Origin: Candidatus Nyctobacter psychrophilus
Lineage (GTDB): Bacteria; Vulcanimicrobiota; Vulcanimicrobiia; Vulcanimicrobiales; Vulcanimicrobiaceae
NCBI GenBank assembly: GCA_014305025.1
Contig: JACRTY010000021.1
Span: 1-64,000, forward strand
DNA length: 64,000 nucleotides
Direction: 5' to 3'
Below are positions 7,769 through 15,522 of this stretch, piece after piece. The notes beneath the pieces were generated by a model, which was not told the DNA's origin, ran no database searches, and saw only the letters and a program-made list of their open reading frames with translations. Within the stretch, counting starts at the first letter, position 1; every line of letters begins with the position of its first letter. The translations under genes and the position numbers were made by a program.

Positions 7769-8931
7769 ACCGGTTGCGGCCGAGCGGCGCGCGGACGACG
7801 GGGGGCGTGGAGACTCGGTCGTTCGATGAGGTTTGCGTACAGCTCCATGATGCCGCCGGCGCAGTGGCGCGCGTCGTAGTCCCACGCCCGGGCCCGGGCG
7901 GCGGCATCGGAACCCGGCTGAGCCGCCAGACGGCGGTCGAGCGCCACCGCAAGCGCCTCGGCATTGCCGTCGGCAAGCGTGCCTGCGCCGGCGAGCACCT
8001 CGCGCGTCTGCGGCGTGTCGGCGGCGACCACGCCGGCGCCCGCCGCCAGCGCTTCGATAAGGACCAAACCTTGCGTCTCGCTGCCGCTGGTAAACAGGAA
8101 CACGTCGGCGGAGGCGTACGCATCGGGCAGCCTGTCGCGCGCGAACTCGCGCGCGAACGTCGTGCGCGCTGCAATGCCCATGCGCTGCGCCGTTCGTTCG
8201 AGCGCTCGACGGTGCGTCCCATCACCGACGACGACCAACCGAACGTCGGCCGCCGTAACGCGCGCAAACGCTTGCAGCGCCAATTCGACGTTTTTTTCGC
8301 GGCCGAGTCGGCCGACGGCGAGGATCATGCGCTCCCGCGGCCCGATGCCCAGGCGCGCCCGCAACGCGTCGCTACGCCGCCCGCGTGCAAAGGCCGCAAC
8401 GTCGATGCCGCTGGGGGCCACGGCGATCGGGCGCTGCACCCCGATCGCCCGCAACTGCTCTTCCATGGCGCGCGTCGGAACGACGACGGCATCGGCCGCA
8501 TTGGCGTAATTGCGCGTAAGCAGCGTCGCGGCGGCGCGCGTTAGATTGCTTTCGAAGGGAATGTAATGAGCGTACGCCTCGAGTTGCGTGTGATACGTGA
8601 ATACGAGCGGAACGTTGCGGCGACGCGCGTAAGCAGCGGCGAGCATACCGGTAACGAACGGTGAATGCGCGTGCGCGATTGAGAGCGGTCGTGCGATGGG
8701 CGGAAGGTATGGTAGGGTAAGCCGATATGCGGTACGCGTCGGAAGGGGCAGCGACGGCACCCGAACGACGCCGGCCGCCGCATCGTCGAAGCGCGGCATG
8801 CGCGGCGCGACGATCGTCACTTCGTGACCGTGCGCACACAATGTCTGCGCAAGCGCATCCACCGACGCAACGATTCCATTTTGAATCGGTCGGTAACATT
8901 CGGTGAACAAGCCGACGCGCCAAACGCTCAC
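7765..8931 (-). CDS. Glycosyltransferase family 4
   Basis: GT-B fold, retaining sugar transferase using an NDP-sugar. The N-terminus WRVGLFTECYRPIQNGIVAS is the classic glycine-rich start of this group. The donor-binding domain has ILAVGRLGREKNV and FTSGSETQGLVLIEALAAG, the E-x7-E region. With the GTG at 8931 the protein has 388 residues. The closest functional types are diacylglycerol glucosyl- or mannosyltransferases and phosphatidylinositol mannosyltransferase-like enzymes, so a role in envelope glycolipid or polysaccharide synthesis is likely, but the acceptor is unknown. The -35 box of the next transcription unit overlaps its stop codon. Confidence 0.85.
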   Translation of the reverse strand: MSVWRVGLFTECYRPIQNGIVASVDALAQTLCAHGHEVTIVAPRMPRFDDAAAGVVRVPSLPLPTRTAYRLTLPYLPPIARPLSIAHAHSPFVTGMLAAAYARRRNVPLVFTYHTQLEAYAHYIPFESNLTRAAATLLTRNYANAADAVVVPTRAMEEQLRAIGVQRPIAVAPSGIDVAAFARGRRSDALRARLGIGPRERMILAVGRLGREKNVELALQAFARVTAADVRLVVVGDGTHRRALERTAQRMGIAARTTFAREFARDRLPDAYASADVFLFTSGSETQGLVLIEALAAGAGVVAADTPQTREVLAGAGTLADGNAEALAVALDRRLAAQPGSDAAARARAWDYDARHCAGGIMELYANLIERPSLHAPRRPRAARPQPV

Positions 8932-8991
8932 GCCACAACGTACTCGACAACGCAAACCAACGCCTACAAAGGTCGTACGATATTCTACTAT

Positions 8992-9027
8992 ACCGGATTG
9001 TGATTTAAGACCGGATCGTGATTTAGG
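8992..9027. repeat. Tandem 18-bp direct repeat
   Basis: Two head-to-tail copies (8992-9009 and 9010-9027) share ACCGGAT.GTGATTTA.G with two mismatches. They sit in the intergenic region between a minus-strand glycosyltransferase and a plus-strand cell-wall protein, and the second copy runs into the left arm of a long inverted repeat. The arrangement is suitable for cooperative binding of a regulator. No protein can be named. Confidence 0.7.
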
Positions 9028-9129
9028 TGGCTCTGATTGTGTTCGTGGCTAGGAGCCTAGCGGCGAAGTGGCCCTGGGGCCATGAGCCGCGTAGCGACGA
9101 CGCCACGGACACAATCAGAGCCACCTAAA
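9022..9129. repeat. 28-bp inverted repeat enclosing nested hairpins
   Basis: The left arm is 9022-9049 and the right arm 9102-9129; they are complementary over 28 bp with one position forming a G-U pair in RNA. The 52-bp interior contains two smaller hairpins (CTAGG/CCTAG at 9049-9060 and TGGCCC/GGGCCA at 9069-9082). Immediately after the right arm comes the promoter of the next gene. It could be a strong terminator or structured RNA, or a small non-autonomous mobile element (MITE-like); no clear target-site duplication is visible. Confidence 0.75.
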
Positions 9130-9133
9130 CGAT

Positions 9134-9162
9134 TTGACGGGGACGGCGGGCTGTGCTATGGT
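9134..9162 (+). promoter_or_regulatory. Sigma-70 promoter of the 3D-domain gene
   Basis: TTGACG at 9134-9139, a 17-bp spacer and TATGGT at 9157-9162 form a near-consensus promoter. Transcription would start near 9169, leaving a leader of about 150 nt before the coding region. The promoter begins only 5 bp after the long inverted repeat. Confidence 0.65.
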
Positions 9163-9168
9163 GGCCCG

Positions 9169-9320
9169 GTTCCCGAGTCCGGGGTGTCCGGATTCCTGTG
9201 GTAGCCCTTCTTCGGAAGCGTCAGCCGCTACTTTGCAAACTTGCGCCTCGTGGTGCAGAGTTTACCGCTGTGACGGTGACCTCGCATCGCGGCGTGCCGC
9301 ACGTCCAGAAAGGAGCCGTG
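9169..9320 (+). promoter_or_regulatory. Structured 5' leader of the 3D-domain gene (candidate riboswitch)
   Basis: About 150 nt of GC-rich, pairing-prone sequence separates the predicted transcription start from the coding region and ends in AAAGGAG. Genes for 3D/Rpf-like cell-wall enzymes in Gram-positive bacteria often carry a c-di-AMP (ydaO-yuaA) riboswitch. Some pieces here appear in a similar order (GGGGTG, TAGCCC, GCGTCAGCCGCTAC), but the match is too loose to call. No other gene or element is seen between 8932 and 9320 beyond the repeats and promoter listed separately. Confidence 0.35.
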
Positions 9321-10412
9321 TTGATCGTCAAGGATCAAACCGCCGCACTCATAGCGGCCAGCGCCCTGGCACTCGGTCTCGCCTTCGGTCCTTGCGCGGC
9401 CGGCGCAGCGACGGAACATGCCTCAACTCCTGCGGCTGCCGAACCTGCTCAGCCTTCACTCGCCGGGACCTCCGCGCAAAGTGCCGCGACGCAGCCATCG
9501 ACGCTGAGCGTCGTATTCGTCGAGGCCGGTACCGAGACCGCGTACCCGACGTCGGCCCGCACGGTCGCACAGTTCCTCGCCGAACGTGGCGTCGTGGTGG
9601 GCGGCAACGATTTTGTTTCGGACCGAACCGACGCGACGCTCGAGGACGGCATGCGCCTGGAGTATCGCCGCGCCGTACCAGTTGAATTATTCGTCGGCAA
9701 GCACAAGGCGCTGCTGCATTCGTCCGCCGCAACCGTCGCCGATTTCCTGGCACAGCAGCATGTGAAGCTGGCTGCGAATTCCGACGTACGGCCCGGTCTT
9801 CAGTCGCCCCTGACCGCCGGTCAGATCGTGCAGATCGTACGCAACAGAACGTGGACGGCGCACGTTCGCTCCCGCATCACGCCGCGCGTCACGCAGCGCT
9901 TCGACAAAAACTTGCCCCGCGGCATGAGTCGCATTCTCGCTCAAGGCAGTCCCGGCTTTCGCGAAACGACGATCCGCTACTGGGCGTCCGACAATGGTGA
10001 GCGAACGCGTACGGTGCTCGCCTCGCGCATCATTCGCGGACCGCGCCCACGCATCGTCATTCGCGGCATCGCCGACTATGCTTCGCTCGCGCGCGTCGCG
10101 GTCGCCGGATTCGCGAGCGTGCTTCACTTTGCCGGGACCGCCTTGCACGCCATCGCGACCGGCTACACGGCGGGCTGCGCGGGTTGCAGCGGGGTGACCG
10201 CCAGCGGCTATCGCGCCGGCTTCGGCATCATCGCCGTCGACCCGAATATCATTCCGCTGGGAACGCATCTCTTCGTGCCGGGTTACGGCCGCGCCATCGC
10301 CGGCGATACGGGCGGTGCCATCCATGGGAACCGCGTCGACCTGGGCTTCGACACGCTGGCCGACGCGATGCGCTTCGGCCGCCGCCCCGTCACCGTCTAT
10401 CTCGTAAAATAA
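9321..10412 (+). CDS. Secreted cell-wall protein: DUF348-G5-3D domains
   Basis: Exported protein of the YabE/RpfB-like class, probably a peptidoglycan-acting enzyme. A signal or anchor segment (about residues 7-35) is followed by two DUF348-type repeats, a G5-like region and a C-terminal 3D domain. The 3D domain has its three aspartates in FGIIAVDPNIIPLGTHLFVP, IAGDTGG and RVDLGFD and resembles MltA-type lytic transglycosylases. I choose TTG 9321 because AAAGGAG lies 5 nt before it; GTG 9318 is possible. The frame is open back to 9153, but that part is leader. It is followed after 20 bp by ksgA, an order also seen as yabE-ksgA in Bacillus. Confidence 0.85.
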   Translation: MIVKDQTAALIAASALALGLAFGPCAAGAATEHASTPAAAEPAQPSLAGTSAQSAATQPSTLSVVFVEAGTETAYPTSARTVAQFLAERGVVVGGNDFVSDRTDATLEDGMRLEYRRAVPVELFVGKHKALLHSSAATVADFLAQQHVKLAANSDVRPGLQSPLTAGQIVQIVRNRTWTAHVRSRITPRVTQRFDKNLPRGMSRILAQGSPGFRETTIRYWASDNGERTRTVLASRIIRGPRPRIVIRGIADYASLARVAVAGFASVLHFAGTALHAIATGYTAGCAGCSGVTASGYRAGFGIIAVDPNIIPLGTHLFVPGYGRAIAGDTGGAIHGNRVDLGFDTLADAMRFGRRPVTVYLVK

Positions 10413-10432
10413 GCGGCCAGCATCCGCGAGCG

Positions 10433-11236
10433 GTGCTCGCTGCGCGGGGGCTGCGACCGAAAAAACGGTTCGGTCAACACTTCTTGACGGACCGCGGTGC
10501 GCTGCAGCGCATCGCGGATCTGTGCGTTCCGCAAACCGGAGAGCGCATCGTCGAAGTGGGCGCGGGAACCGGCGCGCTCACGTGTGCGCTCCTCGAACGC
10601 GGAGCTCGCGTGACGGCGCTGGAAATCGATGCGAACCTCGTCGCGGCCTTGCGCGAGCGCGAGGACTTGAGCGGCGTGGACATCGTCGAGGCCGACGCGC
10701 TCGCGTTCGACTACGAAGCGGCGGTAAAAGGCGAACGTTGGTGCGCGGCCGGAAACCTGCCCTACAACATTGCCACACCGCTCATTGGGCGCTGGCTGCA
10801 AGCCGGCGATCCGCCGCAACGGATCGTCGCGATGCTGCAACGTGACGTGGCGGACCGGCTCGGCGCGCGTCCCGGCACACCGCAATACGGGAGCTTCAGC
10901 CTCGTCGTCGCGTATGCGATGACGGTCAGGCGCGCCTTCATCCTTCCGCCGAGCGCTTTCTATCCGCGACCGAAGGTCGACAGCGCCGTCGTCGTCATGG
11001 ATCGCCGCCCGACACCGGCCGTCGCCGTTCGCGACCCCGTCATGCTACTGCAGGTCGTGCGCGGCGCCTTCGCGTACCGCCGCAAGACGCTCGCAAACAG
11101 CCTGGCGCTTGCGCTCGGCATCGAGCGCACGCGTACGCAGAATGCGCTCGCAGCACTCGACGTCGATACGGAGATTCGTGCGGAACAACTCGACTTGGGC
11201 GCCTTCGCCGCCCTCGCCGATTTCCTGGGCGAGTGA
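10433..11236 (+). CDS. ksgA: 16S rRNA (adenine1518/1519-N6)-dimethyltransferase KsgA
   Basis: Universal S-adenosylmethionine-dependent enzyme that dimethylates two adenines near the 3' end of 16S rRNA during small-subunit maturation. The start motif LRPKKRFGQHFLTD, the SAM-binding VEVGAGTGALT, the acidic end of strand 2 (ALEID) and the catalytic NLPYNI are all present. The GTG at 10433 gives 267 residues, the normal length. A longer open frame from 10184 overlaps the upstream gene and is not credible. The gene is co-directional with the 3D-domain gene before it and a CPBP protease after it. Confidence 0.95.
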   Translation: MLAARGLRPKKRFGQHFLTDRGALQRIADLCVPQTGERIVEVGAGTGALTCALLERGARVTALEIDANLVAALREREDLSGVDIVEADALAFDYEAAVKGERWCAAGNLPYNIATPLIGRWLQAGDPPQRIVAMLQRDVADRLGARPGTPQYGSFSLVVAYAMTVRRAFILPPSAFYPRPKVDSAVVVMDRRPTPAVAVRDPVMLLQVVRGAFAYRRKTLANSLALALGIERTRTQNALAALDVDTEIRAEQLDLGAFAALADFLGE

Positions 11237-11255
11237 TGCCTGGAAGCCCTCGAGC

Positions 11256-11960
11256 GTGGTCCTCGTCGTCATCGGCGTCGCGTTCTGTTTCGTCGTCGTT
11301 CCGCTCGTCTATCTCATCGCGGGCGCCGTCGCCGGCTTCATCAACATCAGGCATCTGTCCGTCGACCAAACCCTGATCGCGGGCGCAATCGGGTACGTCC
11401 CGCTGGCCGCGCTATTACTGGTAGCACTGCCGCGGGTCGCAAAAACCACGCTGCGCGAACTTGGTTTTCGCGCTCCGACTCAGGGGGAACTCGCGATCGG
11501 GCTCGGCGGCATCATTGCGATGTGGGTCGTCGTCACGCTCGTCGGCACGTTGGTCAGCACGCTTGCGCACAAGCACGAGACCGAGGCCGCGGTGGCGCTC
11601 ATGCGCCAGCTGCGGACGCCCGGCCAAAAGGCGTTCTTCGCGTTCGACGCCGTCGCCCTCGCGCCGATGCTCGAGGAGTTGACCTTTCGCGTCTTCCTCT
11701 TCAATGCGTTTTCTCGATACATGCCGCTGGCGTGGGGGGCGCTGTGTTCGGGAGCCGTCTTCGGAATCGTGCACGCGCAGTCAACGAGCGGCGCCGACTA
11801 TGCGACGCAATTGCTGACGGTGTCGCTCGCGCTGACGCTCGGCGGAATCATCCTGGCGTACGTCTATTCGCTGACGCGCTGTTATTGGTGCAACGTCATT
11901 ACCCATGCGGGGTTTAACGCGATCACGGTGTTCGCCGTCATCTTTCTCCACGCGCGATGA
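11256..11960 (+). CDS. CPBP family intramembrane metalloprotease
   Basis: Polytopic membrane protein of the CAAX protease/bacteriocin-processing (Abi) family. The three motifs are clear: EELTFR (EExxxR), FGIVHA (FxxxH) and HAGFN (HxxxN), spread over about eight hydrophobic helices in 234 residues. The GTG at 11256, 19 bp after ksgA, begins directly with the first membrane helix. Family members process prenylated or leader peptides or confer self-immunity; the substrate here is unknown and no bacteriocin genes are nearby. Confidence 0.85.
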   Translation: MVLVVIGVAFCFVVVPLVYLIAGAVAGFINIRHLSVDQTLIAGAIGYVPLAALLLVALPRVAKTTLRELGFRAPTQGELAIGLGGIIAMWVVVTLVGTLVSTLAHKHETEAAVALMRQLRTPGQKAFFAFDAVALAPMLEELTFRVFLFNAFSRYMPLAWGALCSGAVFGIVHAQSTSGADYATQLLTVSLALTLGGIILAYVYSLTRCYWCNVITHAGFNAITVFAVIFLHAR

Positions 11961-12009
11961 TCCGCCGCCGCGGCGCACCCGCCGCTATGGCGGATCAGCG
12001 CGCGTGACC

Positions 12010-13095
12010 ATGCTGCGCGCCGCTCCGCCGGCGCAAAGGGCGTTCTCACTGGCGGTTGACGCTGCCGCGCTGGCACACGACCGGCGCGGGATGGGACGCT
12101 TGGTGCGCGGTGCCGTGACGCTCTTTGGGCGCGACTCCGGCGTCCGATTGACGCTCCTGGCGGACGGTCGCAGCGCGCGCACGCTTGCCCAGGAATTTCC
12201 GGGCCTTGCGGTCCGCCCGGTGGCCGGCGCTCACCGCTCAGGGCAGTACGACGTCGTTTGGTTTCCGTTCAACGGCATGCGTTTCGAGCCGGCGGCGCCC
12301 GCCGTCGTGATGATGCACGACGTCTTTGCGTTCACCGCGCCGCATCCCGAACGCATCGCGCGGTTTCGCGAGCAAGCCCCGATGCGCCGCGCCGCGCGAC
12401 GCGCGGCACGCATCGCGGTCAATTCGCACTGGACCCGCGATGAAGTCGTGCGGCAACTACGCCCGGCGCGGTGCGAGCCGGTCGTCATTGCGCCCGAGCC
12501 CGACGCCTTCTTCTTTCCCTCGCCCAAGGATCCGCCGCCGCCGCCGCTCGATGCGCTGCCCTACGCGCTGTTGGTCGGCGTTCGCGAGCCGCGCAAGAAT
12601 GCGCGCCTGGCCATTGCGGCCTGCGCGCGCGCCCTGCGCGACCGGGAAACGCTCGTCATCGTCGGGCAACTCTCGGCACACGATCGCGAGTTCGCGCGGC
12701 GCTCCGGTTTGCGCTGCGGCGAAATCAGCGCGAGCGACCGCGTGCTGCGCGCGCTGTACCGTCATGCGGCTCTCGTGCTCGTGCCGTCGCTTGCCGAAGG
12801 CTTCGGACTCGTCGCGGTCGAGGCGCTGGCCTGCGGTGCGCCCGTGCTCGCGTCCCGGGCGACGGCGCTCCCCGAAGCGACCGGCGGCGCCGCGTTGTTG
12901 CTCGACCCGCGCGACCCGGATCTGTGGGGACGGACGATTCGTACGGTACTCGACGAACCGCAGCGTGCGGAGCAATTGCGCGCCCGCGCTCGCGCTCATT
13001 TCGCATGCAGCGACCGGGAAGCATTCGCGCGCGCGACGCTCGCACTGTTACGCGAGACCGCCTCTCGCGCGCTCCGCGATCGCCGCCACCAGTGA
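12010..13095 (+). CDS. Glycosyltransferase family 4
   Basis: GT-B fold enzyme. Residues about 10-30 (FSLAVDAAALAHDRRGMGR) form the N-terminal glycine-rich segment and VVMMHDVFAF the typical acceptor-domain motif. NSHWTRDEV and LLVGVREPRKN mark the interdomain region, and PSLAEGFGLVAVEALACGAP the donor-site E-x7-E motif. ATG 12010 is chosen; GTG 12004 is in frame and equally possible. Its 3' end overlaps the opposite-strand glycosyltransferase gene by 48 bp, tail to tail. Probably envelope polysaccharide synthesis. Confidence 0.85.
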   Translation: MLRAAPPAQRAFSLAVDAAALAHDRRGMGRLVRGAVTLFGRDSGVRLTLLADGRSARTLAQEFPGLAVRPVAGAHRSGQYDVVWFPFNGMRFEPAAPAVVMMHDVFAFTAPHPERIARFREQAPMRRAARRAARIAVNSHWTRDEVVRQLRPARCEPVVIAPEPDAFFFPSPKDPPPPPLDALPYALLVGVREPRKNARLAIAACARALRDRETLVIVGQLSAHDREFARRSGLRCGEISASDRVLRALYRHAALVLVPSLAEGFGLVAVEALACGAPVLASRATALPEATGGAALLLDPRDPDLWGRTIRTVLDEPQRAEQLRARARAHFACSDREAFARATLALLRETASRALRDRRHQ

Positions 13096-14142
13096 ACCGA
13101 AGCGCGCCTTGAAGCGCGCCGGGGAGAACTGCTCGGCGTGCGCGCGCAGGGCGACCGGGTCGTAGCGCTCGGCATCGAAGCGGGCGAGCACCGCGGCCAG
13201 CGACGCGGGCGTCGGTTCGTCGAAATGTTCGCCGGTCACGCCCGGTCGCATGGTTTCCAGTGCGCCACCCCGTCCGTACGCGATCGCAGGTCGTCCCGAA
13301 GCATTGGCTTCGAGCGGAACGAGCCCGTAGTCTTCTTCACCCGGGACGATCACGGCCCGCGCGCTTTGCATCAACGCGCGCAGCTGCGCGTCGTCGACCG
13401 CGCCGGCGAATTCGGTGCGCGTACCGGCCGCTCGAGCTTCGAGTTGCCGTCGGGCGGGACCATCGCCGACCACGATGAGGCGCGCCTTCGCGAGCCGGCA
13501 GGCGTCGATGGCCAGATCGATTCGTTTGTACGCGAGCAAACGCGACACGACGAGGTAATGGTCGCCGCGCACCGCCCCGACGGCGAAGCGCTCGAGGTCG
13601 ACCGGACAGTGCACGACCGATGCTTCACGACTGTAATACCGGCGCACGCGCGCGGCGACGTTCTGCGAGTTGGCAATGAAGGCCGTCGGCCGCGCAGCGG
13701 CGCGCCGGTCCCACGCGACGAGGCCATGCATGAGCGGGCGCGCCAGCATGGCCAGACCAAACCCGCCGACATACCGCTCGTAATCGAACACAAAGCGGCT
13801 CACCGAGTGGATGTAGCACACGTGAACGGCATCGGGGCGAAACCGGACGCCCTTGGCCCAAGCCGTCGTCGTGCTGACGATCAGATCGTACGCCCGCAGG
13901 TCGAAGGCTTCGAAGGCCAGCGGATAGAGCGGCGCGAGATACCGGAAGTGTTTGGAAGCGCCGGGGATGCGCTGCAGCGGCGACGTATGGACGCGCGCCG
14001 GAGCCACGAGATCCCCGGTGGCTCGCGCATCGGTGATCGACGTATAGACGGGCGCATGCGCGTAGAGGTCGGCCACATGCCGAAACACGCGCTCGGCCCC
14101 GCCGCGCTGGTTAAGGTAATCGTGAACCAGCGCAACGCGCAC
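13048..14142 (-). CDS. Glycosyltransferase family 4
   Basis: The GTG at 14142 gives the family-typical start RVALVHDYLNQRGGAERVF; an ATG at 14175 would add 11 extra residues. Further signatures are YIHSVSRFVFD, ANSQNVAARVRRYY, YLVVSRLLAYKRIDLAIDAC and the donor site VPGEEDYGLVPLEANASGRP. About 364 residues. It resembles O-antigen or exopolysaccharide mannosyltransferases (WbaZ-like). It follows the M16-like genes and is the last gene of the ftsH-led block. It converges with and overlaps the plus-strand glycosyltransferase by 48 bp. Confidence 0.85.
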   Translation of the reverse strand: MRVALVHDYLNQRGGAERVFRHVADLYAHAPVYTSITDARATGDLVAPARVHTSPLQRIPGASKHFRYLAPLYPLAFEAFDLRAYDLIVSTTTAWAKGVRFRPDAVHVCYIHSVSRFVFDYERYVGGFGLAMLARPLMHGLVAWDRRAAARPTAFIANSQNVAARVRRYYSREASVVHCPVDLERFAVGAVRGDHYLVVSRLLAYKRIDLAIDACRLAKARLIVVGDGPARRQLEARAAGTRTEFAGAVDDAQLRALMQSARAVIVPGEEDYGLVPLEANASGRPAIAYGRGGALETMRPGVTGEHFDEPTPASLAAVLARFDAERYDPVALRAHAEQFSPARFKARFGSLVAAIAERARGGLA

Positions 14143-14181
14143 GAAAGGCTCTTTAAGGAGACTCCGATTTAGCATTCCGAT

Positions 14182-15522
14182 TCATCGACCGGGCCCAGGG
14201 GCGCGTTCGCGGGGGAGGACGAGCGCGACGATGTAGCGCTGCAGGTAGCGCTTGGCGACGCGCTGGAGATCGGCGGGCGTCGTGCGCTCCAGACCGGCGA
14301 GCGCGGCATTGATCGGATCGTCGCCGAGGCCTTGAGCAGAAAAGGCCCCCAGGAGATAGGCACGACTCGACAAGGTGTCCGCATCGGCGAGAAACTGACC
14401 GCGCGCGGAGCTCTTCAACCGTGACAGCGCGGCCGCCGTCACGGGCTTGGCCGCGAGTGACCGCGAGACGACGAGCACCTCGCGCAGCGCCAGCGACGGA
14501 TCGGTAATGGTGCCGTTGACGTAGACGACCAAGCCCGCCGGCTTGGCGTCGTAAAGATAGACCGCCCCGACGCCCTTTTCGATATCGCCGAGCGTGGTCG
14601 CGCTGTTGCGATTGAAGGCGTCGGCGACGAGCGATTCGAGCACTAGCATCGGCCCGAAGTCGGGGCTGTCGGGCGACGGGGCCGCAAAGCCGAGGACCAC
14701 CCACGGGGCCGCAATGTCGCGGTGCGCGACGATACGCGGCGCCTGGGCGGAGAGAGCGTTCGCGCGTTCCGAGCCGGCAGCGACGGGACCGTCGGGAAGC
14801 GCGGCGGCCAGCGTTCGCAAGGCAGCCGCCAGTTGCGGCACCGCGCTGCCGACCGCGCTCGCCGTCACCGCGCGCCGTTTGTACGTCGCAGCGTAGAAGG
14901 CGCCCAGCTCGGGCGGACCAAGTTGCACCAAGCCGGCGGCCGTGCCCAAAGCCGGCATGCCTGCGCTGGCCGCGTAGTAGGCCTGGCGGAACATCTGGAT
15001 GCCGACCGCCAGTGGGTCGGCGTCAGCCTGATCGATTTTGCCGCCCAGGCCGGCCCGCGCGGCGGCAACGGTGGCCGCTGAAAAGTCCGGCGCGGCCAAG
15101 GCTTTGCCGAGCAACGTCACCAGGGCCGGTAACTCGGCACTACGCCCCTCGAGAAAGTACCGCACGGAGCGCCCGTCGACCGTGTAATTGACCGAGCCGC
15201 CGCGCCCCGTCACCGCCTCGCGCAGGGGAACGCCGTCGACGGGCGTGCGGATGATGCACTCCGCCGTGAGCGACGCGATCCCGCTGCGAGCGGCCGGAAC
15301 GCGGTCGAGGCCGGCGGCGATGAAGATCGCGACGCCGCTGAGGAGAGCACCGGGATCCGCTTCACCGATCAAGCGCGTCGGACCGACTTCGACGGCGCTC
15401 GGCGTCGGGAAGCGCAAGGTCCGGCCCGGTGCGGGCGCCGGCGCGGCGGCGGCCGACGAAGCGGCCCCGGCGAGCACGGCCGCAAGTCCAAGCGCCTTCG
15501 CGCGCCGTAAGCCGGCGCTCAC
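14182..15522 (-). CDS. M16-family peptidase-like protein without zinc motif (1)
   Basis: Secreted or periplasmic protein of the insulinase-like M16 fold: a signal peptide ending near AAAAPAPA (residue 30), then two repeated alpha/beta halves including a C-terminal lobe like the M16C domain (LGDIEKGVGAVYLYDAK). The HxxEH metal motif expected near residue 80 is replaced by a segment around RSGIASLTAECI. Thus it is probably a non-catalytic partner, as in the alpha/beta pairs of mitochondrial processing peptidase, but its mate here also lacks the motif. The ATGA overlap with the upstream paralogue shows coupled translation. Confidence 0.8.
   Translation of the reverse strand: MSAGLRRAKALGLAAVLAGAASSAAAAPAPAPGRTLRFPTPSAVEVGPTRLIGEADPGALLSGVAIFIAAGLDRVPAARSGIASLTAECIIRTPVDGVPLREAVTGRGGSVNYTVDGRSVRYFLEGRSAELPALVTLLGKALAAPDFSAATVAAARAGLGGKIDQADADPLAVGIQMFRQAYYAASAGMPALGTAAGLVQLGPPELGAFYAATYKRRAVTASAVGSAVPQLAAALRTLAAALPDGPVAAGSERANALSAQAPRIVAHRDIAAPWVVLGFAAPSPDSPDFGPMLVLESLVADAFNRNSATTLGDIEKGVGAVYLYDAKPAGLVVYVNGTITDPSLALREVLVVSRSLAAKPVTAAALSRLKSSARGQFLADADTLSSRAYLLGAFSAQGLGDDPINAALAGLERTTPADLQRVAKRYLQRYIVALVLPRERAPGPGR

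Noticed and set aside
9022-9129. Insertion sequence with target-site duplication
   Set aside because: The arms look like terminal inverted repeats, but no flanking duplication and no coding region support it, so it is only listed as an inverted repeat.
9169-9320. Clear c-di-AMP (ydaO) riboswitch
   Set aside because: Some blocks resemble the consensus in order, but spacing and the conserved 5' part do not fit by eye. Kept only as a candidate leader.
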